This document shows positions 34,829 through 46,642 of a stretch of 64,000 bases of DNA, in pieces. The DNA comes from Reticulascus tulasneorum (Eukaryota > Ascomycota > Sordariomycetes > Glomerellales > Reticulascaceae): the NCBI GenBank assembly GCA_001557505.1, contig LSAX01000006.1:682001-746000 (forward strand). Direction: 5' to 3'. A program made the position numbers and the translations under genes. The notes below the pieces were generated by a model. It did not search any database. It saw only the letters and a list, made by a program, of their open reading frames with translations, and was not told the DNA's origin. Position 1 is the first letter of the stretch. Each line of letters starts with the position of its first letter.

Positions 34829-36012
34829 ATTTTGGGGATCCGTTAGCTGCTCGGGATGGTGGTGGATAGTCGGGGATCGGGGCGGAGGCGATGAAGCCGT
34901 GATGCAGGGAATGCGTCTATGAAAGGAGGAAATGGAGAGGGAGGAGAGAAAAATAAAGGAGGACAGTATGGCTTATCTAGGGTCGTCCTTGCCTGTTTTT
35001 CGTCCTCTCGCGACCCCCTGGGCTCCAGGGCAATTCCAATGGCACACGACCACGTAGGGATCGTGGTGAATGACGTACCGTGGCTGCAGGAGGCCAGTAA
35101 AATCTGGAAAGTTGTTTGGTTCATTTACACCGAATCCCAATCTCCCTGCATCCAGAGGCGGCATGCAGGGAATTGAGGCACTCCGATTAGCTGGAAATCG
35201 CGCTAGTTGAAACAGCCAGGCCCGATGGCTGGAAGGGGCACTGTCTGTACGAAGTACTACCCATTGCTACACAGCACGCAGTACTACTGTCCCCTTTCGT
35301 ACGCTGTACCGCCTGGTGAGATTGGCATTAATTCGCCCTTGGCACCACACACGGGCGCTTTGCTCCTCAGCCGGACAGGGGCTGGCTGATATTTTGTCTC
35401 AATTGAATTTGGGCCTTCACGCACAGATTACAGCGAGCCAAGACTTCCAAGCCGGCATTTCTCCGACACAAGCAACACAAGCAATTCGGCGATCTTGGGT
35501 CTAGGCCCTGGCCATGGGCCTTGGCCTTGGCTTTGTGCCAAGTTCTGTCGCCAGGAATGACGCCGCTATATTTGCTTGAATAAGCGTTCGACAGGCTGTT
35601 CATCTAAAAATATTCTACGAGACCGCTTGCCTAATTTCATAAATATCTGGTTGTCCTGCACTTCTGAGCCCCACTCTTACTCTCACTCCAAGAATTGTTA
35701 CGCATTGTCTTGTTCAACTGTCGTTCGGCCGCCTTGGAAAAAACCTGGTGATTGATGTCAACTTCCCTGCCATTGGAGGATTTCGAGGCTGGACCTCCAT
35801 GATCATCTCTCTCCGGAAATGGTCTACGAACTCGTGGACGGGGAAGTCACACGCATTGCAGGTGAGAAACAGACTCGTCTGCGAGAGAGTGCGTGCGGTA
35901 GAGTGGCAAGCAGAGAAATTCTGTATATTGACATCATTCTGTACGGGAGAACGTGCAACTACATGCGAAGAACCGTGTGCCGCAGCGACTGGGCCCATTA
36001 GTCCATCCCGCT
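34829..36012. other. Intergenic, tandem minus-strand genes
   Basis: About 1.2 kb. Frames at 34843-35124, 35367-35603 and 35714-36334 are shadows or unsupported. It holds the bestrophin-like promoter and the 3' flank of the zinc-finger gene. Confidence 0.55.
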
Positions 36013-36944
36013 TCACCAACGTAGGAGTCTGTCCCCATTGACCACGTCCCCAATCTTCCGCTGAACAGTCTCGAATCGAGTGTAGCCGCAGCTTTCGCTC
36101 TCTAGGTGATTCATAACTGCTGCAAGGCTCGTAAACTCCTTGCCACACCGGTTCCGGTTCGGACAGTGGTACAGAGCTTGCTGGTCTGGCAAAAGGCATG
36201 TTAATAAGTGCTCTAGGATATGGCGTTGGAAAGGCCTGAACATACGGACGGGGGAATTCAAGTGCTGATTCAGACCTGTCAGAGTCGAGAACTCCTTGTG
36301 GCAGAAGTAACACTCGTAGCCGTAGCCATTCCACGTGTTGCTATCAGCTTCGTACGAGGCAGAACCATGCCAGCCGATGAGTTTCTTCGATATAGCCCCG
36401 TCGGGATCCTTCGACCGCACGAGCTTGTAGACCTCGTCACGATTCATGGAGGGAGCTCTGGGACAGCTGCCACCCTCGAGATGGTGGCACAGCCCAGTGG
36501 CAGTGGCGTAGTCGTACTTGCAGAAGGGGCACTTGATGTTCGTCCCTCGGTGGACGCGAGAGTTCAGATGCTGAAAATGCTGTAAGCCACACGCTGTAGA
36601 GTTTCGCTCCAGCCCCACAGATTGATTTGGCTCACCATTCGAACATTGTTCTCGTTCTGAAAAAAACGATCGCAGTCCGCGCAGTAGAGGTGCTCGTCGA
36701 GCTCATGATCCACGCGAGCTGACTCTGCTTGGAAGGTCTCGAAACAACAGCCGCACTCGTACTGGTAGTCCCAGTGGTCCTTGGCATCCATGTGTTGTTC
36801 GAGTGCGCGATACGTCCCGAAGGCCCTCGCGCAGGTGCCGCATTCATGGTCGGGAGCGTAGTGGTTCAGGGCATCAAGGTGTCGATCTCGAGCTGAGAAG
36901 CTTCTGAACCATGCGTCGCAGGTGTCGCACATACAGAGAGGCAT
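36013..36944 (-). CDS. Multi-C2H2 zinc-finger protein
   Basis: 271-residue protein with repeated C2H2 fingers, from exons 36636-36944, 36246-36579 and 36013-36185. Fingers visible in order: CDTCDAWFRSFSARDRHLDA, CGTCARAFGTYRALEQHMDA, CGCCFETFQAESARVDHELD, then a finger split by intron 1 (CADCDRFFQNENNVRM-HFQHL), CPFCKYDYATATGLCHHLE, CYFCHKEFSTLTGLNQHLN joined across intron 2 to SPVHQQALYH, and a last NRCGKEFTSLAAVMNHLES. This matches a conserved ascomycete family of small C2H2 proteins, including its usual C-terminal end after ESESCGYTRFETVQRKIG. DNA or RNA binding is inferred; targets unknown. The GTATGT donor at 36245 is strong, and the frame closes exactly at the family's normal end. Confidence 0.9.
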
Positions 36945-37725
36945 CTTGAAAGAGTTACCATGACAGACTGAGATATCTTCAGAGACTTGTTGCTAGAATG
37001 CTTCGGATTTGGTTGATTGTTTTGTCTTTTCGTTTGTTGGACGTTCAAGGTTGTACCTGCAGTTTGGGGCAAACGATCACGGTTGACTTGGGCAGGGGCA
37101 GCAGATACGGTTGCTGAGTACCTAATTAGCCCACGGACCACCTCATCTCACCACCTCCTGGGGCATCTTATCTTAGATGGGTGCTGTACTACCTTAGGTA
37201 TCTACCTACCCTGGCGCACCAGGGTTTTCAATATCAGTTCTCCAAGAACTGAAGGCAAGCGTGATGGCACACGCCCTGTTTCGGGTCCTATTTGTGATTG
37301 TCCTTCCTACCGAATCCTTCCGAACCCCAAGTGCAACAGATTCCCGAACCATGAACTCCACCGCTGAGAAGACATCTTGCCAGTGTTTGTTGATAAAGCT
37401 GAGCTGGAGCTGGTCACAATCTGAGGGCCTGCTAGGTCCCACTTCTAAGGGAGACACTTCCGGGAAGCAATCAAAATCCAACGGATAGCTAAGTTAGCCG
37501 TTAGTGAGATTACTGGACTACAGGTCCCAGCTCAATTTCCCCATATCTTCGCTCCCCCACAGCTCTTCATTTCATTCCCGACGAAAGGCAAGATCTCGCA
37601 AAGGATCTGGATCGATCATTTCGATTACTCTAAGCATACAGTAAGTCTAAGCAAACCAACTTTGAAATGACTACGCCGTCTATAGATGCACCACCAAGCT
37701 TTGTACACGGGCATCATCGCATGCC
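36945..37725. other. Intergenic
   Basis: About 0.8 kb, including an ACCTTAGGTA-type palindromic motif near 37191-37200 of the kind common in Sordariomycete intergenic DNA. The minus frame at 37206-37481 is not supported. Confidence 0.55.
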
Positions 37726-38576
37726 CTACCTAGAGCCGAGCTTGTTTTCTTCATCCTCCTCTTGATTTTCTTCCGAGACAGACTTGGGAAGTTTCTTCAG
37801 CGTCAGGCCGACGGCAACCACAGTCGCCACAACCAGGATCTCAGGGATGACGGCCATACACAGCCAGATGGTAGTATTGCCGCCGAATGTGTAGAATTCG
37901 CGGTTGGCGCTGAAATCGGCAATCAAAGGGTATATGAGACGGACCGCGATCAGAGGGATGCACACTGCAAACGAACCAAGCAACCGGTTCTCGCCTTGGG
38001 GAATTAGCGCCCGTTCTCGGACTAGTCCGATGAAGATGTAGATGGCTGCGAGATAGATTACAGCGAAGATGCTGATAGCAACTTTGACGAATGTGTTCGG
38101 GGTGCCCGGCACTGTCGCCTTGGCGGCCTGGGTGCCGCCTTTGATTGCAATGCCCATGCCGACGAAACAGGCCAGAGAGACGACGCCAAAGACTTTCTTG
38201 CCAACCTGCCGAGACACAGGCAAGAAGCGGTTCCTGTAGATCATGTTAGCAAGGCTTGGCTTCACAGCCACTACCGGCATAGGGGTGGTACGTACAGCCG
38301 GGCGAGCATGCCGATGTTCAGCACCGTCAGGGGCGAGAGACCGAGGGCTTCGCAGACGAGAGCACCACCATAAATGGAGCGGCTCGGGTAGTTGATGGTA
38401 GCAAGTTGGAAACTTCCACCGAGGAGACGAAGGATGGAGAAGGTGACAAGAATCAGGAAACCCGAAGTGCGAGTCCAACCATGCCGAAGGCATAGAAGGA
38501 TGCCGCAAAGCAGGTAGACGGCGAATATGATAATTTGCGCCACGGCAATGGCGTCACGGTACGTGAAAGCTGGCAT
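37726..38576 (-). CDS. DUF7702-like seven-helix membrane protein
   Basis: Integral membrane protein of 262 residues from exons 38296-38576 and 37726-38233 (GTACGT...CAG intron). About seven hydrophobic helices: IAVAQIIIFAVYLLCGILLC, GFLILVTFSILRLLGG, a segment with GLSPLTVLNIGMLAR, VFGVVSLACFVGMGIAI, VAISIFAVIYLAAIYIFIG, LGSFAVCIPLIAVRLIYPL and LCMAVIPEILVVATVVAVG, then a short charged tail. The pattern NIGMLAR-LNRF formed at the splice and SILRLLGGSFQ agree with the fungal DUF7702 family, whose function is unknown. A TATA box lies about 145 bp upstream. No partner gene is apparent; the zinc-finger gene lies downstream in the same orientation. Confidence 0.85.
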
Positions 38577-38717
38577 TCTGAGCGTGGGTAGTATTATTGA
38601 TGGTTAGTGCTCTGTGGTCGCCGCGTACAATTGCTGCTGTTGCTGATGATGCTGGAGTTGTAGAATATGAATCTGGCTGTGGAGGATAGCCATCATGAGC
38701 AAGTGAAAGCATCGTGG

Positions 38718-38725
38718 TTTATATA
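38718..38725 (-). promoter_or_regulatory. TATA box of the DUF7702-like gene
   Basis: TATATAAA on the minus strand, about 145 bp upstream of the ATG at 38576. Confidence 0.45.
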
Positions 38726-39241
38726 GCGTGCGTTCGTGATGCTGCTCTGGCCGACTTTTAGCGGCTGCATTTGGTGACGATAATTGTGCGTAACTGCTCT
38801 CCTGGTGGTTGGGGGGTCTGCTCGAATAGAATTTCCTCTTTGGGACAGCGCGGGAGAAATCCGTGCCATGTCGCGTGGGTGGGGCGACTCGGACTGCCCG
38901 AATACTCGGGGCGATTCGAATGGAAAGCCATTTTGGGAACCGCGCATCCACTATCGGCGCGTATGCAATTGCGGCGCAAAACCAACGTCACCTCGAATGA
39001 ATTCCCGTTCTGGACATGCTGCGTCCCCCGATCTCAGCCAGAGCCCGCCGCCGGCAACGTAGTCACTGCGGGTTCGCCGAAAGCCGCAGAGATGGAACGG
39101 AATGGACGGCAGCGAAAGGAGTGCTGGTAGCGCGCGGGCAGTGTTTTTCGCGAGCAGATCCTTGATTTTAGCTCAGATTTCCCCTGCACTGAGGCATCTC
39201 GGGTAAACTGGTATAGCAACGGATAGACACTGTATTTCGAG

Positions 39242-39248
39242 TATATAA
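39242..39248 (+). promoter_or_regulatory. TATA box of the alpha/beta hydrolase gene
   Basis: TATATAA lies 90 bp upstream of the ATG at 39338, in a good position for the secreted hydrolase. Confidence 0.5.
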
Positions 39249-39337
39249 GTCCCAAGAGCGACAGGATAGAGACGCAAATCTTGCTACCTTGCTCAGTTAC
39301 CAGTTCAATTAAAGACGACAAACTAAAAAAGTGCAAC

Positions 39338-40921
39338 ATGAAGTCCACAAACCTCCTCACCATCCTCAGCGCCGCTCACATCGTAACTACGGTATGGCTC
39401 CCGCTGACTTGCCCAGACTTTATAGCATGCTAACATGCCTCAAGCTTGCCCAGCAGAATGCTACCAATACTGCCACTCCGCCAGCCGTCATCTTCCAGAT
39501 GAGCGCTAACAGCCAATTCGCTTTTCTCCTGGAGGAGTATCTGTCCCTCGCCAATGGTGGCGGCGCCAACACCGGTGAAGGTACGTGCCTCCGTCATAAC
39601 TCTTCCTTCCCAAACCACCACCATCCCTTGTTTTCCAAGGAGCTTCGTCTGAGGCTACGGCTCCCATATGCTACTCCTCCGTATCTCAATCAAATCTAAA
39701 GTGCATTCGCTGATGTTGAATGGTCTAGTCCTTCGTGCCGCCAGCCAAGTCATTCCTGGCGACTTCGAAAGCTGGTATACCGAGTTCAAGTTCCTTGCCG
39801 ACGCCATCCACACCAAAGCTGTCGCCATCAACTCCACACGGTTCCCAGTATCCGCCCGGGAGGCTTACTTCCGTGCTGCCAGTTACTACCGAGGCGCGGA
39901 CTTCTTCTTGCACGGCAACCAAAGCGATCCGCGCATAAACACGCTCTGGGACTCGGCCCTGGCTGACTTCGATGCCGCCACCAGTCTCCTCCCTATCCCT
40001 CCCGTAAGAACCAACTTGGATGCTACGGGTTTCAAGGTCCCCGTTATCTATTTCCCCGCCCAGAGTCCCGTTGTATCAGCACCCGGAAGCAAATTACGGT
40101 CTGGGTGCATCACCAAAAAGATTCCCACAGTCATCGTCGGCACCGGCTACGACGGTTCCCAGGAAGCTCTCTACCACTCGCTTGGACGCAGCATTCTGGA
40201 TCGAGGGTGGAACTATATCAGCTACGAGGGGCCAGGACAGCCGACCGTCCGTCGGCAGCAGAACATTGGCTTTGTCGAAAACTGGTGGGACGTCATCAGC
40301 CCCATTGTTGATTATCTCCACACTCGAGACGACGTGGACACCGACCGAATCGCACTGATCGGTGAATCATTTGGCGGCATCCTGGCGCCGAGGGCGGCCT
40401 CCCGAGAGCATCGCATATCCGCGGTGCTAGCGATCGACGGACTGATGAACATGCAGAAAGTGATCGAGGCGCAGTTTCCCAGCGCCCTCACGCAGTTATT
40501 CGAGAGCGGCAATACGTTGGTATTTGATCAGATCCTGCTCGGTGCCATGAACAACGCCAGTGCGCCGACCAATCTACGGTGGGCCATTGCTCAGGGATTG
40601 TGGTCTTTCAATACAACCAGCCCCTTTGAGTGGTTCACGCAGATCGGCAAGATTACGGCCGAGGCGGATACGCTGGCAAACATCACTTGCCCCGTGTTTG
40701 TTGCCGAGGGCGAGCACGACACACTTGCACCCGGCCAAGCCGTGCCCATGTTCGAGGCACTAGGGGAACTTGGCACGTATTACCTGTTCAGGTCAGACCT
40801 GGGTGCTGGAGAGCACTGCCAGCTCGGCGCTGAGTCTCAGCTTGCCCAAGTTAGTTTCGACTGGCTGGCTGATATTTGGGATGGCGTCGAGGTTCCCAGG
40901 AATCTTACCTCTGCTGTGTAG
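39338..40921 (+). CDS. Secreted alpha/beta hydrolase (DUF1100/FrsA-like)
   Basis: Exons 39338-39391, 39445-39580 and 39729-40921 give 460 residues. Acceptor AAG at 39444 or CAG at 39453 both keep frame and differ by three residues. Signal peptide about 1-20. The hydrolase core carries TVIVGTGYDGSQEALYHSLG, a GESFGG nucleophile elbow with Ser277, a likely Asp in EGEHDTLAPG and His in GAGEHCQLG. The N-terminal half (FESWYTEFKFLADAIHTKA; AYFRAASYYRGADFFL) is the helical cap of the fungal family resembling 2,6-dihydropseudooxynicotine hydrolase, which cleaves C-C or ester bonds in small molecules. Many N-glycosylation sites fit secretion. The second intron (148 nt) is longer than usual. Substrate unknown. 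Confidence 0.9.
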
Positions 40922-41638
40922 TTAAGCATTTCTTGTTGGTTTAACATTTGGGAACTTTGTCTTGTCTCAATCTCTTTTCTACTATGGTCAACAGAAACCA
41001 AAAAAGCTTGGGCATCATAGAATCTTAAGTGAGCATGTTAGACCAGCAATTTTATTGAGCATGCACCGCATTGCACTGGGGTCACCTTTATAGATCAAAC
41101 AATAGATATAGGCTTAATACAATCCTACTTACACGCCTTATTCTATTCCCAAGGTGGGCAAAATGGGAAGGAACTATCAATCGCGTATTATACTGGTCTT
41201 CGCGATTTTTCGAAAGACCGATGCATCGTGCTCCCGGGAGCAGGGTTGGTTGAGGACGTGCTGGGTTTCGCTCACGGACCGCACCTTAACTCTTCTTCTG
41301 GTCTGGCGGCACATTTAGTAGAACGATTTGCCAACATGGATCCAAATCCCTCCGAGGATCTCAAATCTGATATAATATGGAAATTAAAATTAGACAGCTA
41401 TTTGAGTCACCCACATTCAATCTAACGACAGGTTAAATCCTTCTCGTCGGAACATCGAAACATCCATCAAATATTCGCATGTTTTGATCCATTATCTACT
41501 CTAACTGGGTGTCAAGACCGCAGGGTATTTATTGCCATTGACATCTACCATTATTATGTTATGACACTGGACGAATAGGGAGATGTACACTCCGCGTAGA
41601 CACTGAATAGATCATGAAAACTGAGAGAGTAAAGGAAA
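40922..41638. other. Intergenic between convergent genes
   Basis: About 0.7 kb, AT-rich. Frames at 41071-41253 and 41228-41425 are unsupported. Confidence 0.6.
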
Positions 41639-43337
41639 TTATGGCCCGCGTGGTGGCTGTCTTTGCATAGGCGACAAAAGAGAATCAGAAAAGACGCCAC
41701 TGCTGGCAATGCTCACGCCTCCGAGGCTCGCGCCGCTAGCTCTCTGGTCCCCGGCCGAACGAGACAGCTGCCGCTGGTCACCTTGCTGGCTCTCAGACAG
41801 CCAGTTGGACCAGTTTGAGTTCGACATCTGCAGCGCATATTCTCGGTCGAGCGCATCGTCAGTCGTGGACATCGAGGAGACTGTAACTGGTGACAAATTG
41901 ACCTGGTCTGCGAAGGGATTGGGGTCAAATAAGACATTAGGAAGCGGCTGTGTTTCAGCGGTAGGGGTTGTTAAGGCAAGACCCGGTATTGTTGCGATCG
42001 GAGAGATCAGTGGGGGCGGAGCAGAGCGCGTTGTGGTACCATTTGCTGAGAAGCCGCCCACCAACGTCCGCCCGGAAGAAGCTGTGGGGAGCCTCTCCTC
42101 CTTGTAGGCTCCAAAGCGAATTTCTTCTTGCACCGGAGAGTTTGGACCGGAGCGAACCAGCTCGCCATCCGCAGATCGACGCTTCGTCGCTTGTGGTTTC
42201 AAGACTGTCTGGGCTGCAAATGTACCGTGGTGGTCCCAAAACAGAAGGCTGCTTGCCCTCTTGGAGTTCCTGTTCGAGCGGCCGAGCAACGCGCCGGTCT
42301 CGCTCATGGGCTGATAGGCTTTTCCATCTCGTGAGAACATGGATTGAATCGCATGCCGGGGAGACCTGGCTTCGGGATCTTTGTTGTTTCGGGACCGACG
42401 CCAACGAACAAGGAAGAAGATAAAGATGATTGCGACAATCGCAGCAACTGGGAGGGAGTGTTAGTTATATATAGATTAGATTGATGGAGAAGTCATTGCT
42501 CTTACCCGTTACGCCAACTGCAATACCCACGATCGGAACGCCGGGCCCCTTGCCACCATCATCCGAAGCAGCTGATTCATGGCCGGGAATCCCTGTGGGA
42601 GCTCCGTGATCACCCGTGACCGAAGTCTGGAATCCAGTAGGCGTTTCTGTTGCAGATGCGAAAGGTCGTCCGGTCGTCTGGCTCGCGGAGCCCGGTGAGC
42701 TAGGAGTGCCTTGATCATCGTCATCAACCTCGGCAGCGAGCCCAGCCCCGGACTCGTTCCCAGCTTCAGAGCCTTCGTCATGGTCGCCGGATCCCTGCTG
42801 GCCTGGAACCGCACTCGGGCGAGGGCGGCCGCCGCTCTGAGTGTCGCTCGGAACCGCGTTGTTATTTATCGCTTGCTGAATCGGGCTTTCCGGTGTTGCT
42901 GGTTTGGTAGTTGGAACGGGTGTTGGATTTCCTTTTGCTGGCGCATCTGCAGCCCGGGTCTTTGGAGGAGAGACTTGAGTCGGTGTTGAACCCGATCCAT
43001 TCCCATTCCCGCTTCCTCCTTCATTTCCACCTCCATTGGCGGGAGGAGGCGCTGGAGCCTGCGCGGGAGGTGGTGGAGGCTGCGGTGCTGGTGCTGAAGG
43101 GGGCGGTGGAGTAGGAGCTGGAGGCGGCGGCGTCGAAGGAGGAGGAGGAGGCGGCGGCGGTGGTGGTGCAGGAACAGGAGGTGGTGATGATGCTGGTGGC
43201 GGCGGCGGCGGTGGTGGTGGTGGTGGAGGAGGAGGAAGGGTGACTGGCGGAGTTACTCCATCATCTTTGCCTCCGAGGCCAGTCAGATCGCCCAGCAAGT
43301 CCCCAACTCCCTTCAACAGGTCTGGTATTAAGCCCAT
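41639..43337 (-). CDS. Proline-rich single-pass membrane protein
   Basis: Exons 42506-43337 and 41639-42447 (GTAAGA...CAG) give 546 residues. After a short GLIPDLLKGVGDLLGDLTGLGG head come long runs of Pro (about 30-100) broken by Ser, Ala and Thr, a Gly/Asn patch and a Ser/Thr/Asp-rich stretch. The only membrane segment is assembled across the intron: GVPIVGIAVGVT-VAAIVAIIFIFFLV, followed by RWRRSRNNKD. The C-terminal 230 residues are a polar, Ser-rich cytosolic tail. The layout resembles fungal surface sensors and mucin-like proteins, but no classical signal peptide is seen, so an upstream exon or a signal-anchor topology must be considered. Function unknown. Confidence 0.72.
43040..43245. 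repeat. Purine-rich GGN/GGA trinucleotide tract
   Basis: Long imperfect GGT/GGC/GGA triplet runs on the plus strand encode the polyproline stretches on the minus strand. The tract is prone to length change between strains. Confidence 0.75.
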
Positions 43338-45146
43338 TCTCACTTGTCACGTCGTGACTTGACTTTGAAGCCGTTGCTGGTCTCAGCTCTTTGGAATGAC
43401 TTGCGAATGGAGAGTTCGCGAGCAGCACCGTGCCCGTCTTCAATAACGTATTCACGTCTATGTCTGTGCCACAAGAAACTGCATTTTTAGAACCAGAAGG
43501 AGCAATGATTGTCGATGTAAAAGGAGAGAATATGTGAAAGAAAGTGAAGCGAGTGGATGGCGAGAGCGCGCGAGAACACAGTCTGACGAGATCGACGAGA
43601 TCGTGGATCCCCCGATGGGAGTACATAAAGGCCGTGAGTAAATGATATTTATGACCATCTGTTCCTGACATGACCGGGTCCCAATCCGGAAGAAATTGGG
43701 GAGCCGAATTGAGGTTGTCTTCATGTCGATCTTACTGTTAAGGAATAGATTCCCTGGCCTGTCTAGTTGTTTCATGAGAGCGGGAGCGCAGGCCGTTGAC
43801 AGAATACAACGTTAAGGTGATAGTGCCGGGATAGTTAGCGCGGGGGCCGTTGTTTATCTGCAAGGGGCACCCTGCACGATGTCACGTCCCAACTTTTTGT
43901 CATCACTGGGACGAGGAGCCAAAATCCCGGGAAGAAGAGCACGGAAGTGAGGAAACAAACCCCTCAGAGACCCTCATACTACGTAGTAATGGGCGGGAGT
44001 TGTGCAATAATACTCGCCATGCTGGATTTTGTGCACAAGCAACCGTTCATAAGACCCGCTCACCCCCGGCACTCGTGATGCCCAGGCGCCCTGGGTCCCC
44101 CATGCGTCGAGGCGCGCGAGTCCCTGTAGAATATCGGTCTTTCTACGGCCAGCCGAGCGAACGCTGTGGGGACCCTACAAATTAAGATAGACTCGGGGAA
44201 ACCCAAGAGGGATTTCGAGGGCTCTAAAAGTAAGACGCAGCCCCAGCTTTGAGATGGGCGCATGGAGCAGCACAGCACACTGGCGTCATGCACCCACGGC
44301 GAACATGGTCTTGATTGCTAAGGATGACCTTGGGCAGCCTTGCACTACCGACAAGGGCTGTCATGACAGCAAAATATTGCCAACGTGCCAACCGTCCGGC
44401 GGCGCAGTTGAATACACCTGCAACACTCCGCTGCATGCAACCAAGTGAGGTCTGCTAATTATATTCCCAAAGTATCTGAACCCTCTCGCCATCAATCCAA
44501 GAAGAGTCAAAGTATTTCCATTTCTTTTCGCGTAACACTGGTAGTGTAACGAGACATGCCGTGCCCGCGAGCCCAAGTGAGAAGTCACAGGAGCCAGTCC
44601 AGTCACGTCTACGCGAATGTACCTCCTAGTTAGTAGGCGGGTGTGGCGCTCGCGCGGCGAAGAGCTGTGATCCTACTATGGAGGCGGACCCTGGAAGCTT
44701 GGCAGGGGCATACTTTTGCTCCACCAGGTGCATAGCCTATTGCGGATTACTCAAGAGAGGTTGACATGACGAGGGATCTACACGCATGGCCAATATTGCG
44801 ATAATGCAAACTTATTTCGAAGAATTAAAATGAGTTTTCAAAGTCCCGCATTCGTCCGCGTACATGTTTGTTCAAACTGGGTATGGCCCGATTTCCATGC
44901 CCCATGTTTCTACCTGGCAGATGGCACGTAACAGTATAACACTCAGAACGTCGAAAATTAATTAATAGCCAAATACATAGCAGTCAGCGGCATGTTAGAG
45001 CACATGAGCGTGGGAGGGAGAGCATTTGGTGCTTCGTAAGATTAAAATGAATATATTTCAGTCCCCAAGCATCCCCCAAGAAGCGTCCAAGGGGATACTT
45101 GTTTTTGTATTAACAAATCCGCCATTTTTAATTAACACCTCCTGCC
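43338..45146. other. 1.8-kb gene-poor region
   Basis: No supported gene. A minus-strand frame at 43261-43671 overlaps the start of the proline-rich gene and is probably its 5' region. A 65-codon frame at 44254-44448 (+) has four closely spaced cysteines but no signal peptide. Confidence 0.5.
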
Positions 45147-46282
45147 TCAGCAGGTACTCGCTATCGGCGCTAGTCTCTCCATAATGCCCTTTGTGTAGCT
45201 GGTAGTCGGCGCAGTGTAGTCGATCGTGTAAAGCGATATGGCAACCTTGCCGTGCTCGACTATGTACGTCTCACCAGGCATTGAGCAGTCACCATTTATG
45301 CACGTATTGACACCCGCGGCGTACGGCTTGATGTTTGCCCAATCGAATGTTCCGTCCGCTGGGTCAAGGACAGCCTCGTTGACGTGCGCATTGCCGGTAA
45401 ATCGAGTCTGGATGATCTTTGGGTCTGTGAAGTTCGCGGTTAGAACAGGGATGTTGATATTGGCGCCATAACCCAGTGGAAGGATTGGACTCCCTGGGGG
45501 AGCGCTGTCGATGAAAGTCCGGGCGATTTTAGTCGAGACTTTGGCTGCCCACGTGGCTGGGTTCGTCTCGTTCACGATGTCAAGATATGAGATGGCCCGG
45601 TTGCTCGCCGAGAACGCGAGTGCAGGGATGCTGCGATGGGTGGCCGCGTATCTAGGGGGATTGTGTCAGCGAACAGGACCAGAACGGGAGGTGAGCAGTA
45701 CTCACGCAGCACCAGCCGTGCCGGAGAGCGTCCAGACGAAAGGTCCGAGATTTGTGCCATAGTTCGGACCGGTGACCACCAGATCAGGAACACTGAAATC
45801 TGCGAAGCGCGGCAGGACGTAGTCGAGGGCGACGAAGACGCAAGCCGCCGGCGTGCCGTTGTAGTACCATATCTGGCTATCAATCGGATCGCTCCCCACC
45901 TAAATCAGACGTCAGCAGTCTTCCTTATTCATGGGCACTGCGGAGAATACTCACGGATGGCGCGCCCGCGGGAATGAGATTGTATTGCGCCGGGCCAGTA
46001 AGGTTTGCTTGTTCAGCGAAGAACGACCGACCGCCTTGGCCACTTTGCGGCAGCGCTGGGGCAACAACCCAGACTTCAGAGGTTCGAGGTTAGTCTCCGA
46101 ATCATTTGCTTGCGATGGAATTCACGCTTACCATTGTGGCCCTCGTCTTTTAGCATCCGGTACATCTCGCGCAAATTAGCAGATCCGAAGCCATCGTCGT
46201 TGCTCATCAAAATGTTAATGGCTCCGACGTGAGATGAGAGGAACAGGGCGGCGCCGGCGGCGAGAATGGCAGAGAGACGCAT
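45147..46282 (-). CDS. Secreted SurE-type phosphatase / 5'-nucleotidase
   Basis: SurE-fold metal-dependent phosphatase of 322 residues, from exons 46132-46282, 45955-46073, 45706-45899 and 45147-45651. Signal peptide 1-21 (ending VGA). The mature protein starts INILMSNDDGFGSANLREMY, with the Asp-Asp metal ligands of SurE. The next exon begins VWVVAPALPQSGQG, the classic second motif. Then come GTPAACVFVALDYVL, VTGPNYGTNLG, and SGTAGAA-YAATH formed across intron 3. All joins restore known SurE blocks, so the model is firm. The fungal secreted branch is described as acid phosphatase or nucleotidase; the in vivo substrate is not known. The neighbouring proline-rich gene is on the same strand. 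Confidence 0.93.
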
Positions 46283-46642
46283 TGTCAAAGATTGAGCACG
46301 GATGAAATGGTAGACGCCCGGGACACCCAGCAATCCAACGCGATCGAGGCGTTGTATTATATTTACTCTCCTCCGCAGCCCAATGCCATTCGAACCTTAC
46401 AGACCGATTCCATCGCATGCAGGAACGCATCATTGATCCACTTCGATCTGGTCGGTCAAGCCCGCCAGCGCGTTCTCCTTCCTACCTGGGTTTGGCGTTA
46501 TCCATCTTCGTAGCTAAATCCATCAGATTTGATCGATAACGGGTGTGTATGCCGGGATTGCCATTGCCATTGCGCACCAATCACCCCGCAATTTGGCGCA
46601 CTGATCATCGGAGGTCACCGTCCAGCGCCTGTCAATCCCATT
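46283..46642. other. Upstream region of the SurE gene
   Basis: About 360 bp holding the SurE promoter (AT-rich TATA-like patch near 46352-46362) and the 5' flank of the interrupted frame at 46643. No separate gene. Confidence 0.5.

Larger units (their letters stand above)
38577..39337. other. Divergent promoter region, DUF7702 / alpha-beta hydrolase
   Basis: About 0.76 kb shared by two divergent genes. Each gene has its own TATA box within it (38718-38725 and 39242-39248). Overlapping frames at 38604-39130 on both strands are chance. Confidence 0.6.

Noticed and set aside
27785..40921. Secondary-metabolite cluster including the P450, hydrolase and others
   Set aside because: No polyketide synthase, NRPS, terpene cyclase, prenyltransferase or pathway regulator is present, and unrelated housekeeping-type genes lie between.
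43036..43362. Plus-strand glycine-rich 108-codon frame
   Set aside because: It is the antisense shadow of the polyproline tract of the minus-strand gene.
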